A stretch of 64,000 bases of DNA from Cyanophora paradoxa (Eukaryota > Glaucocystophyceae > Cyanophorales > Cyanophoraceae), in NCBI GenBank assembly GCA_004431415.1, contig QPMI01000473.1, forward strand, positions 103,993-167,992, given 5' to 3'. Position numbers and translations under genes: made by a program. How positions within the stretch are numbered: the stretch's first letter is position 1; each line of letters opens with the position of its first letter. Positions 34,164-45,110 of the stretch are shown one piece after another. The notes beneath the pieces are model-generated. The model saw only the letters and a list, made by a program, of their open reading frames with translations. It made no database searches and had not been told where the DNA came from.

Positions 34164-35472
34164 GACGCGCGAAGGGCCCGAGGGGCGCACGAGGTAGAGG
34201 CTGTAGAGGCTCTCCTATATGGCACCCGAGGGCTTTGGCCCATTCCCCTGCTTCTGGCTCAGAGCCTTGCGGCACGGCGGGGAGCGGGGGCAGGGGCGGG
34301 GGATCGCGATCGATATCGGCGTAAGCGTGGCCGAGCTGGTAGAGGGTGGGGCCCTCCACGACCCGCTGCGTCCGCCGCGCCCGCCGCGAGAGCTTCTGCT
34401 GGCATCACCCCGGCCCGCCGCCTCGCGCCGGGGTCGCGGGCGGCGGGGGCCGAGCGGGGGGCGCTGGAGGCACGCACGCCGAGGAGGCGGATGGTGAAGC
34501 GGTGGAGGCGGATGAAAGTCTGCGGGGCTCGCGGCACGAGGCGGGGGGGGGGGGGGGGGGGAGGAGGGGGGGGGGAGGGAGGTCAGCGAGGGCAGGGGGA
34601 GAGGGGGAGGGGGATGATGAGGAAGAGGGGATGGGGAGAAGAAGGAGGAGCAGGGACCGATGGGGATAGGGGGGGAGAGTTGGAAGGGGAAAGGGGGGGA
34701 TGATAGAGGGGTGGGGATCCGGAGGAGGGGGCGGGGAATTCGAACGCACGTCGGGGCCGGGGGGGGCGGGTCTCACTGGGGAGGGGCACCCCCGCCTCCA
34801 CGTGGGCTCTCTGCGCCCCCGGCCCGCCGAGGGTCGGCCTGGACGTGGGGCGGGGCGGGGCGGCGGGGCGGCGGGGCGGGGGCGGACGACGCGGTCTCGG
34901 ATGGCCATGGGGCTCGCCATGTCATGCTCCGGGAAGCTAAACCTGCGCGCCGCTGGTGAGCTGGGGCCGGGCGGGGGCCCACGGCCAGCCGCAGGGGCCC
35001 CCTAGAGCGGGCACAGACGTGCAGGGTGGCGCTGGTGGAGAAGGCCCGCGGCCCGGTTCGCGCTCTGAGGGCGGGGGCCCGATCCGAGCGGGCCGGCGCC
35101 GGCGCGTCGATGTCAGCTGGGCAGGGCGGGGCGGGGCGGGGCAGCTGCAGGCGGGGCGGGGCGGGCCGAGACTGCGGCGGGGAGGTCGAAGGAGTGGAGG
35201 CTCGGGATCTCCATCGCGCGCCGCAGCTGCCCCTGCGCCCCGCGCGCGCGTGCGTGAGGCGAGCTGCCGCACGCCGTGAACGTCTCGCCGGCCCGCTCCC
35301 CGCCGGCGCTGCCCAGCGCTAGCGGCCCGCCACCGCCCTGCCAGGCTTCCCGTGCCCCCGCGCCCGCCGTCAACCGCGGCCACGGCCGCCGCCTCAGGCG
35401 CCGCCCACAGCTGCCTCCTCCTCCTCCTCCTCCCTCCTCCCCCGCGCGGGCGAAGCGCTCGCGATCGGCCAT
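33993..35472 (-). CDS. Unrecognised multi-exon gene
   Basis: Exon-like pieces with proper splice borders lie on the minus strand, starting from an ATG at 35472 (MADRERFARAGEEG). They continue as RRAMEIPSLHSFDLPAA (near 35200), RAFSTSATLHVCARS (near 35020), FSFPEHDMASPMAIRDRVV (near 34910), TFIRLHRFTIRLLG (34520-34480) and LSRRARRTQRVVEGPTLYQL (34410-34350). The last is AYFPPRLGRAQELWAHMARF (34130-34050), which is preceded by a CTGAC branch-like motif and CAG acceptor. The stop is near 33993. I do not recognise the family. The intron near 34540-34700 is an extreme poly-G/purine tract. The gene converges with, and may overlap, the SET gene. Confidence 0.4.
34543..34720. repeat. Poly-G and purine-rich low-complexity tract
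   Basis: Starting with a run of about 20 G at 34543-34562, the plus strand is almost pure purine (G-rich with scattered A) to about 34720. It lies inside an intron of the minus-strand gene, where it would be a polypyrimidine stretch in the RNA. Confidence 0.8.
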
Positions 35473-35966
35473 CGCGATCGCGATCGCCGCCGCCGCCGTC
35501 GACGTCACTCTTCCCTCGACGCCTGTCGCGCCCGCGCCCCCGGCCTAGATAGCTTGCAAAAATTGGTGCGCAAGCCCTAGAGAACATTCGGCTTTTGACC
35601 CCCCCCCTCCCCCCCCTCCCCCCCCCCTCCCCCCCCTCCCCCCTTGCAATTAGACTAGTACTGGGACCCTAGATATATATAAAGAATTCGAGGCTTTGAA
35701 GCGACGAGACCATTACACGAAAGCTGACTGATATGACACCGATTACGTATACACACAATCGCGAGACGGCCATGGACTGGCACCACGGTGAACCACTGCA
35801 GCTGGGCCATCCATCACGGTGGCAGAACGATCGCCGTTACTTCTTCTTGAATCGTTCTCCCTTGGCACTGAAAACAGAGCCATCTGCGCCTGTGCAGTTC
35901 TGCTTTGGGTTCGTTGCGGTCCCCATCCCGCCGATCTGGTCGGAGAATCCGTCAAGGCCGAGTTGA

Positions 35967-36400
35967 TCATGAACGCCGCTTGAACGCCACAAAATCGAAA
36001 GAACGCGGAAGCTCGTTCACCGATTCACATGTCGGGTAGTTTGCGTACGAGACCTCGCATGCGAGCCTGTCGAGCTCCACCTCGTCCAGCATGAAAGTCT
36101 GGTCGTCGTACATGTCGTCCTCGAGCTCACTTGCAATTGGCAATTGCAATTGCAAGGGCATAACGCTTGTCAGAGATGCAGAAGATAGCTAATTGCCCGT
36201 TTGAAAGGGCGCACGCGCACGCTTCAGCGTCGCTGTTGGGATCAACGGCGCTGTTGCAATTGGTGCCTGCGGCTCCGAGCATGTCCTCCTGCTCGGCCCC
36301 ATCAGCACCACCGGTGGCGTCCTCTTCTGCAGGGAAGAAGTCTGCGAATGGGCCCGACCTGCCGCCGGCCGCGCGCGGGCCGCGTATGGTCAGTTGGGAA
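35967..36400 (-). CDS. Small acidic protein or gene fragment, unrecognised
   Basis: The last exon (about 36130-35967) reads ELEDDMYDDQTFMLDEVELD and ends NELPRSFDFVAFKRRS before a TGA at 35967-35969. An upstream exon-like piece (36380-36230) reads FADFFPAEEDATGGADGAEQ and ends near SDAEA at a GC-type donor (AA|GCGTGC). The intron between them contains repeated TTGCAATTGC. No family is recognised and the 5' end is not identified. It may be a truncated gene at the edge of the mobile-DNA island. Confidence 0.3.
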
Positions 36401-37023
36401 CGTATACGGTAAACATATATCCGTAAGCACGGAAGGGGAATTATTTTCGAGTATCGCGATCGATGCATATGCGTGGCGCCAGCGCTAGCTTTTTCGTGGC
36501 GCGGCGCGCGGCGTGCGTAACACTGCGTATACAGTGTGCTCACTCGTGCTCGGCGTCCATGATTTTAGGCCCCGCAGCTGAGGGATGCCGATGAAGTGCT
36601 AAAGCTTGGAAGACGTAACGTAGTACGCGTGAGAATAGCTATAGGTGATGGCGATTGCCAAGTTGATCGATGCCGATGTGTTTACGGTACTACAGTACGG
36701 CGGTACGAATACCAGTATACTAGAGAACAGAGAATTCGAATTTCGTGGCACTGTCACCGTACGCGTGGCACAGTGTGGGGCCTGTGGGCCTGTGTGGCAG
36801 ACCCGGTGAGTCGGCGGTGACCGTTTCCGAAGTTCAAGCTAAGAGGCTGCCAGCGGACCGTGATGATGCCACCAACACACTGGCAAGTTGTGGCAACACT
36901 GTACATCGCGACTCTGCAGAAAATCCTATGGGCGGTCTCCGATCGCGAGTTTCAAGTTTTGGCCTGTACAAACTTTCCGAGTCCGGGGCCGCCGAGTTTC
37001 TCAGAGTTAGGCCGGGAAAAGTT

Positions 37024-37127
37024 ACTACCGTAGAACACTTAAGTAATGCGCGCACTTAAGTAATGCGGTTCCAAATTAATGCGTTTTTTGCTGGCAAAAC
37101 GCATTAATTCGGGACCGCATTAATATC
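37024..37127. mobile_element. Foldback (MITE-like) element, copy 1
   Basis: The terminal-like string TACCGTAGAACACTTAA is followed by a direct doublet of ACTTAAGTAATGCG and then a 27-bp inverted repeat. The arms at 37061-37087 and 37096-37122 have 2 mismatches and an 8-nt loop (TTGCTGGC). It matches copy 2 at 38048-38151 over its whole length, and similarity appears to continue a little beyond (GTATGTACC). Confidence 0.7.
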
Positions 37128-38047
37128 GAAAAGAAATCTGCGGTATGTACCAGCCACACAAGAACGTCCGTTTCGCCCTACCCCTGAGAATTGCCGTGGC
37201 TTAAAATTGCCGAATTCGGCCTCTCGGCAATAAACAGCAATTTAAAACATCGGCTAAAAAATCATTCCTACAGTACTCGCCGTGTTAATTGGGTCGACCG
37301 GTGAAAAAAAAGAGCTATTTCGTTTTTTGCAGTACTGTCGGCGGACCGACGTCGACGGCGACTCGACGCGCGTATACGGCGGTACTTCGCGTTTTTTTAT
37401 CATGATGCATATGAGGCTCCAACCACCCCCTGGGTCCCCCTCGCCGCCGGACTTACACCGTTACAGTGGTTACACGTAAATTGTTTTATAACTTGCAAGT
37501 TGTGACCGTCGGACCGTCGGACGTACCGGGTAAGTGACGGCAAGTCCCGTAAGTCGTAAGTGCTAAAACTAAGTACTTGTAATTGGCATTCAATTTGGCA
37601 ACCCTCTCACTGCCTAGCTGTCAGCCAGAACTTCGGAAGGCACGGTCGTCCGACGTCCGACGTCCGTGGATCACGCTCCACGCCGTGACGCTCGAGCTCC
37701 GCGTGGAAAATTTTCGGGATCATCATGGCATGGGCACCGAGCTTGCAGAAAGGTCTTTGCGGGGTCCTAGGCTCCTAGCCGATCGAATCACTGCCGGGTC
37801 CTAGGCTCCTAGCCGGGTCCTAGACTCCTCGCTATAGTCATGAATCATGATCAGTCAGTGACAGTCACTGATCATGATGAGTGCCGAATTCGATCGCGAA
37901 TCACTGCCGGCGTCTGCCGCAGTGCGCATGCCGTCGTCGAACGTCATGACTCATGAATCATGAATCAGTGCGCATGCCGTCGTCCGACGGTCGAACGTCA
38001 TGACTCATGCCGTCGTCGAACGAGCTAGCTCCGAGTAGCTCGAGATT

Positions 38048-38151
38048 AATACCGTGTAACACTTAAGTAATGCGCGCACTTAAGTAATGCGGTCCCAAAT
38101 TAATGCGTTTTCCGCCGACAAAACGCATTAATTTGGGACCGCATTAATATC
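38048..38151. mobile_element. Foldback (MITE-like) element, copy 2, left terminal repeat
   Basis: This copy begins AATACCGTGTAACACTTAA (38048-38066). It contains a perfect 27-bp hairpin, with arms at 38085-38111 and 38120-38146. The same 19-base start occurs as an exact reverse complement at 45092-45110, on the far side of the LINE. A further half arm (ACCGCATTAATATC) follows at about 38221-38234. Confidence 0.75.
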
Positions 38152-38255
38152 GAATCGCTAAGAAAGTGCTGTATGTACCCCCTTACACCAGCCAAAAGGC
38201 TTCAAACCGCATTAATTCGGTACCGCATTAATATCCATAGTAGGGGTCAGGGTTC

Positions 38256-38266
38256 ATGCAAAAACG
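38256..38266 (+). repeat. LINE target-site duplication, left copy
   Basis: ATGCAAAAACG at 38256-38266 is repeated at 45060-45070, immediately after the poly(A) run. This is the expected 11-bp (or 10-bp, given the shared A) duplication left by target-primed reverse transcription. Confidence 0.7.
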
Positions 38267-38985
38267 ATAAGCCTGCAGCTGATCAGTTTACTTATTCTTA
38301 CCCAGCAACTGGCCCGCGTTGGACAGAGGCAACTGGTCCTATGGGCCTTGAGCTCTCCGCCCCGCCAGGGCCTGACGGACAGCTCTCCAAGCCTGCCCAC
38401 CGCATTGTCTTCCCCCTTCAGGCCATTCTCCAAGCCCGGGCCGGGAAGGCCTCTGCCGCACCTCCCGCCCCCTCTGGCTCCGCTGGCGGCCCTTCGGACA
38501 TGGCTATAGACCCGGTGAGCTCTTTCTTTTTGTTCAGATCTAATAGGGGTGTACAGTTGGTGGCCCCCCGGCTGCGCTGCAGTTGGGGTTGTGGACTGCC
38601 AAAGCTGCACTGCAGCTGCGGCATGATGCCAAGGCTGCGCTGCAGCTGCGGCACCTTGAACTTGCAATTGTTCTGATCTGGGCTTTAAAACTGGATTACT
38701 GTTTAAATACGATGCATAGACATCTCATAAATTGGCACTCTTATTACTTTTTTCAACTCGCCCTCACCTTGTTTCTGAGCGCAGCCCGCTGGCCTGCCCA
38801 CGGAGATGACGAACATGCAGATCGCTGCCGCCGGCCGTACAATTCCAACACGCGTTCGGGGTGCCGGTTCTGGCACTTGTGCCGGTTCTGGCACTGGCAA
38901 GTAGGGTCGTCTCGTATTTTGCCCTTCTTCAATTTAAGCTTGTACATAGTTTTCTCTGGATTCTTTAAACCACCGTGATCATACT

Positions 38986-41900
38986 ATGGCCATCAATATT
39001 GTCTCCCTGAACGTTGCAGGGAAATTAGTAGGAGACACAAGCTTCTGTGCTTCACTTGGTATGCACCACGTTGATTATCTCCTTAAGTGTGCTCGTGAAC
39101 AGTCTCGCAAATCCATAGTTTGTTTACAGGAAACTCACGTATCGAGTAAAGTAGACGCTGCTTTTCTGAAAGGCAAGTGGGGGGCTACCCCTTCGTACTG
39201 GGCTTTCAATCCAGAAGTTGCCAGTCAAGGTGTAGCTACTCTCTTCCCTAATAAGCGATTTAGCATTACCTCGCTAGCTCCTGCACAGAGTTCCCGGCTG
39301 CAGCTGTTCCTGTTGCGCTCTGGAACTGTAAATATTTACCTGTGCAACATTTACGCACCTGTTCAGGATGCTGAACGGTTAGGCTTCTACGAGACATTGT
39401 GTCATACTCTGGAGTCGGTCGTTCCTGTGGGGTCCCATTTAATCTTATGTGGTGATTTTAACTTTCACCTTTTGCCTTCTGACGCGAACAGTACTTCGGG
39501 GCGGGTGTCGCCCCTGCATCCTTTGAAGCGGTTTGCTCGCAATATCAACTCCAGGATGTTGCATCGCTTTGTACGGATGAGCGCCGGTCTAATCGATTTA
39601 AAACGTTTTATCGGACTAATGCCCAGGCAGCCTCGGGGGCCGTCGAATCTCGTCTAGATTATTTCTTTGTCTCTCAATCCCTACTCGCATGGAACCCAGT
39701 GCTCGTCCCATGGATGAAATACACTTCCAGACATCTTGATAGGCCTCTTTCTGATCACATTGGAATTCAACTCACGCTGTCCCCTCCAGTTCATCAGCGT
39801 GGGCCGGGTCGCTGGAAGATGCGATGGGACCTTTATGGGAAGAACCCAGCGTATCTCGCTGAAATTCGGAAGGTTTTTCAGATGTGGCGTGCTGAGTGGC
39901 CTTCGCCTGCATCCGATTCTATTCTTCGCTTCGAAGCTCTTAAACGGTATCTACAGACTGCTCTCTCTGCGTGGGAGTCGACTGAGCGGCGCAAGAATAA
40001 GTCGGCTTACTGGTCTGCCATGAAACGTCTCGAACGTCTCATCACCGCCTATTCGCAGGGCGAGATCTTACGGGACAGTTTCTTGAGTGGCCGCTCTGCT
40101 CTTTATAGAGAGCTGCGGGAGCGCATGCCTCAAGTGTGTAGGGCTGCCGTTCAAGCTGACTCGCTATTCTCAAGTCAGAACGAGGCCACATCGAGGCGGG
40201 AGTTTTTCACTCATTATTTCGGAACTGCTGAGCAGGAGACCGGATGTGAGAATAAACTCCGGCCGGCCAACACCCCGGATCCCTCTTATGCTTCTGATAA
40301 TCCCTTTGTGCTTATGACGTTGTCGGCAGCTCATTTCGCTGATTTATACGATGGTCAGCAAGCTCAAAGTGTGGTGGCGGCGCATCGTGATGAACGGGCT
40401 GAATGTGCGTCACTGTATGCGCCTTATAAACTCATTCCGCGGGAGGCCGTGGATCTCGATACCCCACTGGCCGCCTATGAATTGTTGCAATCGTTTAAGG
40501 ATATATCTGGGCTTAGAAAATCCCCTGGACTTGATGGTTTAGTACCTGAATTTTATAGTACTTTCTGGGGCGACATTGGTCCAGATTTTATGGAATACCT
40601 TAAGGCTATGCATAATCGGAAGGCGGCCCCTGGCTCGCTACGAGATATCCTCATTGTCCCAATTCCGAAACCTGGTACGGATGCGACTTTGGTCACTAAC
40701 CGTCGGCCTATCGCTCTATCGAATGTAGAGGAGCGAGCAGTCGAGCGGGCATTATCTAACCGCTTGACCCCTATCATGCCCCGCTTAATATCAAAATATC
40801 AGTCGGGTTTTATCACCAAACGTTCTGCGGTGCATCAATTTATGCTCGTATATTTATTGATGTATTATGAGGGGATAATCCCGATCTCGAGGAACTTTGT
40901 TTGGGGTTCCTTGATTTCTCCAAAGCCTATGATCGGGTGAATTGGGAGTTTCTTTTCTGGACCTTGAATCAATATGGATTTGGGTCATACTTTACTGACT
41001 GGGTCCGTCTTTTGTATTCTGATCTGTCGGGGATGATCCATATTAATGGCTGGACAACGCCTCGGTTTCCCATCCGGTGCGGAGTCCGGCAGGGTGGTCC
41101 TCTATCGCCATATCTATATAATTTGTGTGCGCATCTATTAATCATGTTAATCGATACTGAACCCCGTATACGCGGGGTGCAAATTTCTGGGCGGTCCATA
41201 TGCAAGGTCCTCCAGTTTGCTGATGATACTGTTCCCCTTATTGCCTCCTTTGCGGAATTCCCCATTTGGGACGCTCTCATTAAGAAATTTCAACGGTTAA
41301 CAGGGGCGAAAATTAATCTCGAAAAATCGCATATACTACCCATGCACTCAAATTTATCTCTTCCACCTGATTGTCCTTTTGAGCGTATGAAGGTTGATCC
41401 TTCTGAGATTTCCGCAGATGCCAAGATCGCCAAATATCTCGGGTTCCCTCTGGAGCTAGTGCATGACCGGTTTTGGAATAAAAAGACTGCTGCTCTCGTT
41501 CTGCGCGCACAGTCAGTTAACCGGAATCGGATGCCTCTACGCTCTGGTGTTTTACTTGCGTGGGCTGCTATTGTGGGATCACTACATTATCCGCTGTATA
41601 TTTTAGAACCGGGAGGTGATCGTTATAAAGCTTGGAGTAATTTAATCCGCAACTTTTCGGGTGTACGCGGCTCCGTATCTACATATGTTACGGCGCTTCC
41701 GTTTAAAGACGGTGGATTAAATTGCCCAGATATTGTTACGTTTTCGCTGGCTTTAAAATCTAAATGGCTTGCCTTCCTTAACGACCCGGCCTGTTCAGCT
41801 CCTTGGAAGGAATATATTCAATACCAAATAGACCGTCAGTTGGCTCCATTCTCTTATGCTAATGTCATTTTGGGGCTTGATGTGTCTGCCATCTTGCCAA

Positions 41901-44900
41901 GATTGCATTTGCCACCGCTTTGGCAGATGCTGTTTGAGGCGTGGCGAGATCGTCAAGCCGTTGCATCTCCTACAACCGTGCATCAAATTTTGACCCAGCC
42001 TATTTTTCTTAATCCTTTATATGTTCTTCCTAGTGACATTGCAGCACAGACACATACTGAGTTTGCGAGAGCCGGTGTACAGCGCGTCGCTGACATTTGG
42101 GATGTACAGTTGCACCGATTTCGTGCTCCCCCTGCAATGCTAGTTGATTATACTGCTGCCTTTGATCAAATTTGTCGTGCCCTGCCATCCAGTTGGCTTA
42201 CAACGCTTACTGCTAATGCCGTACCGGAACGTTTCTTATGGTATAAATCGAAAGATGATAAATATGTGTATCTGAGGGGTCCCTCGGGCTTTTTTGTGGC
42301 CTTCCCTCTTTTTGAAGGTGAGATTGTCCCACGGGTGTTGGATTTCGTCCCGTGGCCCGTGGCCGCCCTCCAGATCCGCTCTTGTACCCTGGCGTACCAG
42401 CTGGCCTCTTGCCGCTTCATGTGCTCTCCTCCCAGTATTTTATTTCTTTGCGCAGAGGTTCGCGTCCAATTCTGGTTTCGCTTGGCACGGGTTCGACAGC
42501 TACGCTTTCCTACAGCAATTTTGCTTTCACATTCGATAAGATGCTCACGCTTCAGGGCTTTTCTGTTCGGCGCTTTTACCAGCTCGAGGTACAGCGACTG
42601 TGGCGGGTGCGGAGTAGGGCTAAGATGCCTTCAGAACACTGGGGTCTGGATCTCCCTCTTAATCGCGTGTCTCAGCTCGTCGCCCTTCGTGCCTTTCCTA
42701 TGCTGTGGCTCGATGTCCTCTTCCGTCTCCGATATAAGGCTTTCCCATCTTTACAACGGCCGCCGGTCGCGGCTATTTTTTGCCGCGCTTGTAATGATGG
42801 GCAGCATCGTTCAGTGCGGCACGTTTTCTTTGATTGCCCTGTGGTGCAGGGTTTTTGGCGGGCCATGCATGCTGAGCTCACATCCTTAGCAGAGGCTTTG
42901 CCCGAGGACGTGCAGCCCTCTTTACCATTGCCTCCTATTACGTTCTCCGCTATTCTAGATCCACAAGTTCCCGGTGTTGCGGGGACATTGATCACATCTT
43001 CTGTGGATGCCGATTTCTGTGTTCGGTATCTCGGTTATATTTTGGCGGGCATTTACGCAATTTTTCAGCTGTCCCGTGCATATCTCTCACCCGATAATTT
43101 ACTTGCTGAGCGGGTACCAGTGTACTCCGTTAATGCTCTGCTAAACCTGTGGAAACGTTTTCTGGATATTCTCGAGATTACGTTGCCTCCTGCTGTCGAG
43201 CGCATTGAGCTTCTTCGTTTACGGCATTTAGGGGAGGGCTCTGATTACGATGGTTCAAACCCTGAGTCACGTGACCGCCCTAGCCCCCCTCAATCTATTT
43301 TTGATGCGAGCTTCTTTTCTGTGCGCGGAGCTATCCCTCTACAGCGCTCGGGCCCCCCAGCAGTCGCGGTCCCGGGCCCCCCTGCAGTCGCTACCCCTAG
43401 GCCTGCTACTACAGTTAATGGCGTCGGCGTGAATCCTCAAGTTCAGCACATTGCGAGGCCATCTGCTAGCGCTGATACAGCTTCGGTCCCGGCTCCCTCG
43501 AGTTCTCGTTTGAGCTCGTCTGCCGATGCTAGCGCTAGCGCCGCTTCTGCCTCCACATTAATATGCCCTATTTGTGGAAGAACTTTCAGTCTTCTGCTGA
43601 TCGTGACCGTCATGTTCGGGCTGATAAACATCCTGCTAACGCCCGTGGCGTTCGCCGACCTCGAACCCCCTCTAGTTCAGAGAATCCTCCAGATCCTGTG
43701 CCTCCTGCCCAGCGCCCCCGCCTCCAGTCTCCGGATCCGGCACCCCCAGTGCTTGCTCCAGCTCCTGCAGCTGCGGCTACATATGCCGAGCCCCGTCAGC
43801 CTGTTCCGACTTTGCGACGGATTCGCTCCCCTGCACCCTCACCGTCGCCACCTGCTCAGCGGCTCCGTACTTCCCTGCCCCCCCCTAGTCCTTCTCTGAT
43901 ACCTTCCGTTTCACGAATCCGCCGCCCCCGGTCTCCGTCGAATTCAACCTTGCCTCCCGATGCCGATCCGTCCCCTGTCCATGTGTCTCGGCGCCTGCGG
44001 CTTTCCTCTCCTGTACCTTCGGCTTCCCCTCTGGCTGTCCCGCCAGATCCACCTCGCCCGCCGGTTCCTGCATGGCCCCCTTTGATTCATGATAGTCTTG
44101 TATCAATCTTCGCTTCACCTCAACTTAGTTTACCCTCAGTTGTTTTGCCGTCACCTCCATCAGATGCTTCATCGATGTTAGTTAGGAGCACTGGCCCCCT
44201 CCACCTTCCAGTTCCTCGTGTATTCCATGCCTTCCCTGTACCTTTGATTCCGTTCCCTTTGTCGTTAGCTCTGCCTCTTCCTCCTCCATCTCTCACTGTT
44301 AGCCCTCAGGCAGTTCCGCCTCTTTATCTTCAGCGACCGTCAGACCGTATAGTTTTTGGCAGCGAGTATTTTGTGTATGGTGACGTTCCTCGTGTGTACC
44401 CTTCTCTCTCTTCTACTTCGCTATATTTGCCTCTCCCGCCTGGTTCAGCCCCATCGTCTGCCTTCCCTGTCACTACTGGCTTGCGTTTCGCCCCTCCTCT
44501 TATACTGCCGATTCCGAGTCTGCACCCGAGCTCTGCCCCTTTCCTCGTGTCGTCCCCAGTTCCTCAGATTAGTCTTCAGCCGTCCATTGTTTTACCAACT
44601 CTACAATCTCGATTCCGTTTAGACACTCCGCCAGCTTCGACTTTCCCCTCTAGTGGTGTCCTACGTTTCGCCTCTCCTACTGTTCTACCGCGTTTGCCTC
44701 CTGCGACTACGTCTTCTAGTTCTGCTGTTAGCTCTGTCTTGTCGTCTTCGTCTAGATCTTCGTCTTCGACTGTAGTTCCTCGTGCTCGTTCTCCTTATTT
44801 GCTGCGTCCCCGTGCTCCTCGTCGTTCTAGTGTGACTAGTACTTCTGCATCGACGCCCTTGAGCTCTTCTACTCCTTCTCCTCGTGCTCGTTCTCCTTAT

Positions 44901-44945
44901 CTTTTGCGTTCTTCTGATCGTGTCCTTTCTCGTGATCCCTCTTGA
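38986..44945 (+). pseudogene. LINE ORF2: APE endonuclease / reverse transcriptase / zinc fingers, frameshifted
   Basis: The ATG at 38986 starts MAINIVSLNVAG. Endonuclease motifs are CLQETH, NIYAP and LCGDFNF, then SRLDYFFVS and LSDHIGIQL in another frame. RT motifs are NRRPIALSNVEERAVERAL, then LGFLDFSKAYDR (motif A), CGVRQGGPLSPYLYN (motif B) and LQFADDT (motif C, FADD, at about 41215-41232). After the RT comes a CX2CX7HX4C finger (CRACNDGQHRSVRHVFFDC) of the RT-associated type. A C2H2-type finger follows, with CPIC in one frame and DRDRHVRADKH in the next. A Pro/Ser-rich tail runs to the stop at 44943-44945. Frames change near 39530, 40870 (at a GGGG run), 42345 and 43580. Some shifts could be sequencing errors in short homopolymers, but four together suggest a dead copy. 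Confidence 0.85.
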
Positions 44946-45017
44946 TTCTGTATATATTTTGTGCTAGTTTACTGTATCTTTGATTTGTGATTGCTTTGTT
45001 GTCTTTAATATCACTAC

Positions 45018-45042
45018 CTACGGGGGGTTCGCCCCACCGTAG
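45018..45042 (+). other. LINE 3' stem-loop with UUCG loop
   Basis: CTACGGGGGG at 45018-45027 pairs with CCCCACCGTAG at 45032-45042 around a TTCG loop, with one G-A mismatch. It ends 6-7 nt before the poly(A) run. Several LINE clades have a conserved 3' stem-loop recognised by their RT; that role here is inference. Confidence 0.6.
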
Positions 45043-45059
45043 TCTCTCAAAAAAAAAAA

Positions 45060-45110
45060 ATGCAAAAACGCATTAATTACTGGCGCATTAATTAAGTGTT
45101 ACACGGTATT
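45060..45110. mobile_element. Right end of the foldback element interrupted by the LINE
   Basis: This segment starts with the LINE's right target-site duplication (45060-45070). It then has two CGCATTAAT motifs and the 19-base terminal string TTAAGTGTTACACGGTATT (45092-45110). That string is the exact reverse complement of 38048-38066. The LINE therefore sits inside a terminal-inverted-repeat or foldback element. Confidence 0.7.

Larger units (their letters stand above)
35549..38266. other. AT-richer repeat island before the LINE; only weak ORFs
   Basis: A C-rich tract lies at 35599-35643 (C runs broken by single T). A short acidic minus-strand ORF (35967-36400) is listed separately. From 36500 onwards I see no gene but many palindromic and repeated strings: foldback elements at 37024-37127 and 38048-38151, a palindrome at 37844-37878, and repeated GTCATGACTCATG motifs at 37940-38010. 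Confidence 0.55.
38267..45059 (+). mobile_element. Non-LTR retrotransposon (LINE), about 6.8 kb, with TSD, 3' stem-loop and poly(A)
   Basis: The element is bounded by an 11-bp target-site duplication. It contains a 0.7-kb 5' region, then one long protein region with APE endonuclease, reverse transcriptase and zinc-finger motifs, and a Pro/Ser-rich C-terminal extension. The 3' UTR is short, with a stem-loop at 45018-45042, followed by a run of A (45049-45060). Base composition is much less GC-rich than the host genes around it. The 5' region (38290-38700) holds a Pro/Ala-rich open stretch that could be an ORF1 remnant. The coding region is broken by about four frameshifts, so this copy is not expected to be active. 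It is inserted within a foldback element whose ends lie at 38048 and 45110. Confidence 0.9.

Noticed and set aside
38048-45110. A DNA transposon of about 7 kb with terminal inverted repeats
   Set aside because: The interior is a LINE with its own target-site duplication and no transposase is present, so nesting is a better explanation than a single transposon.
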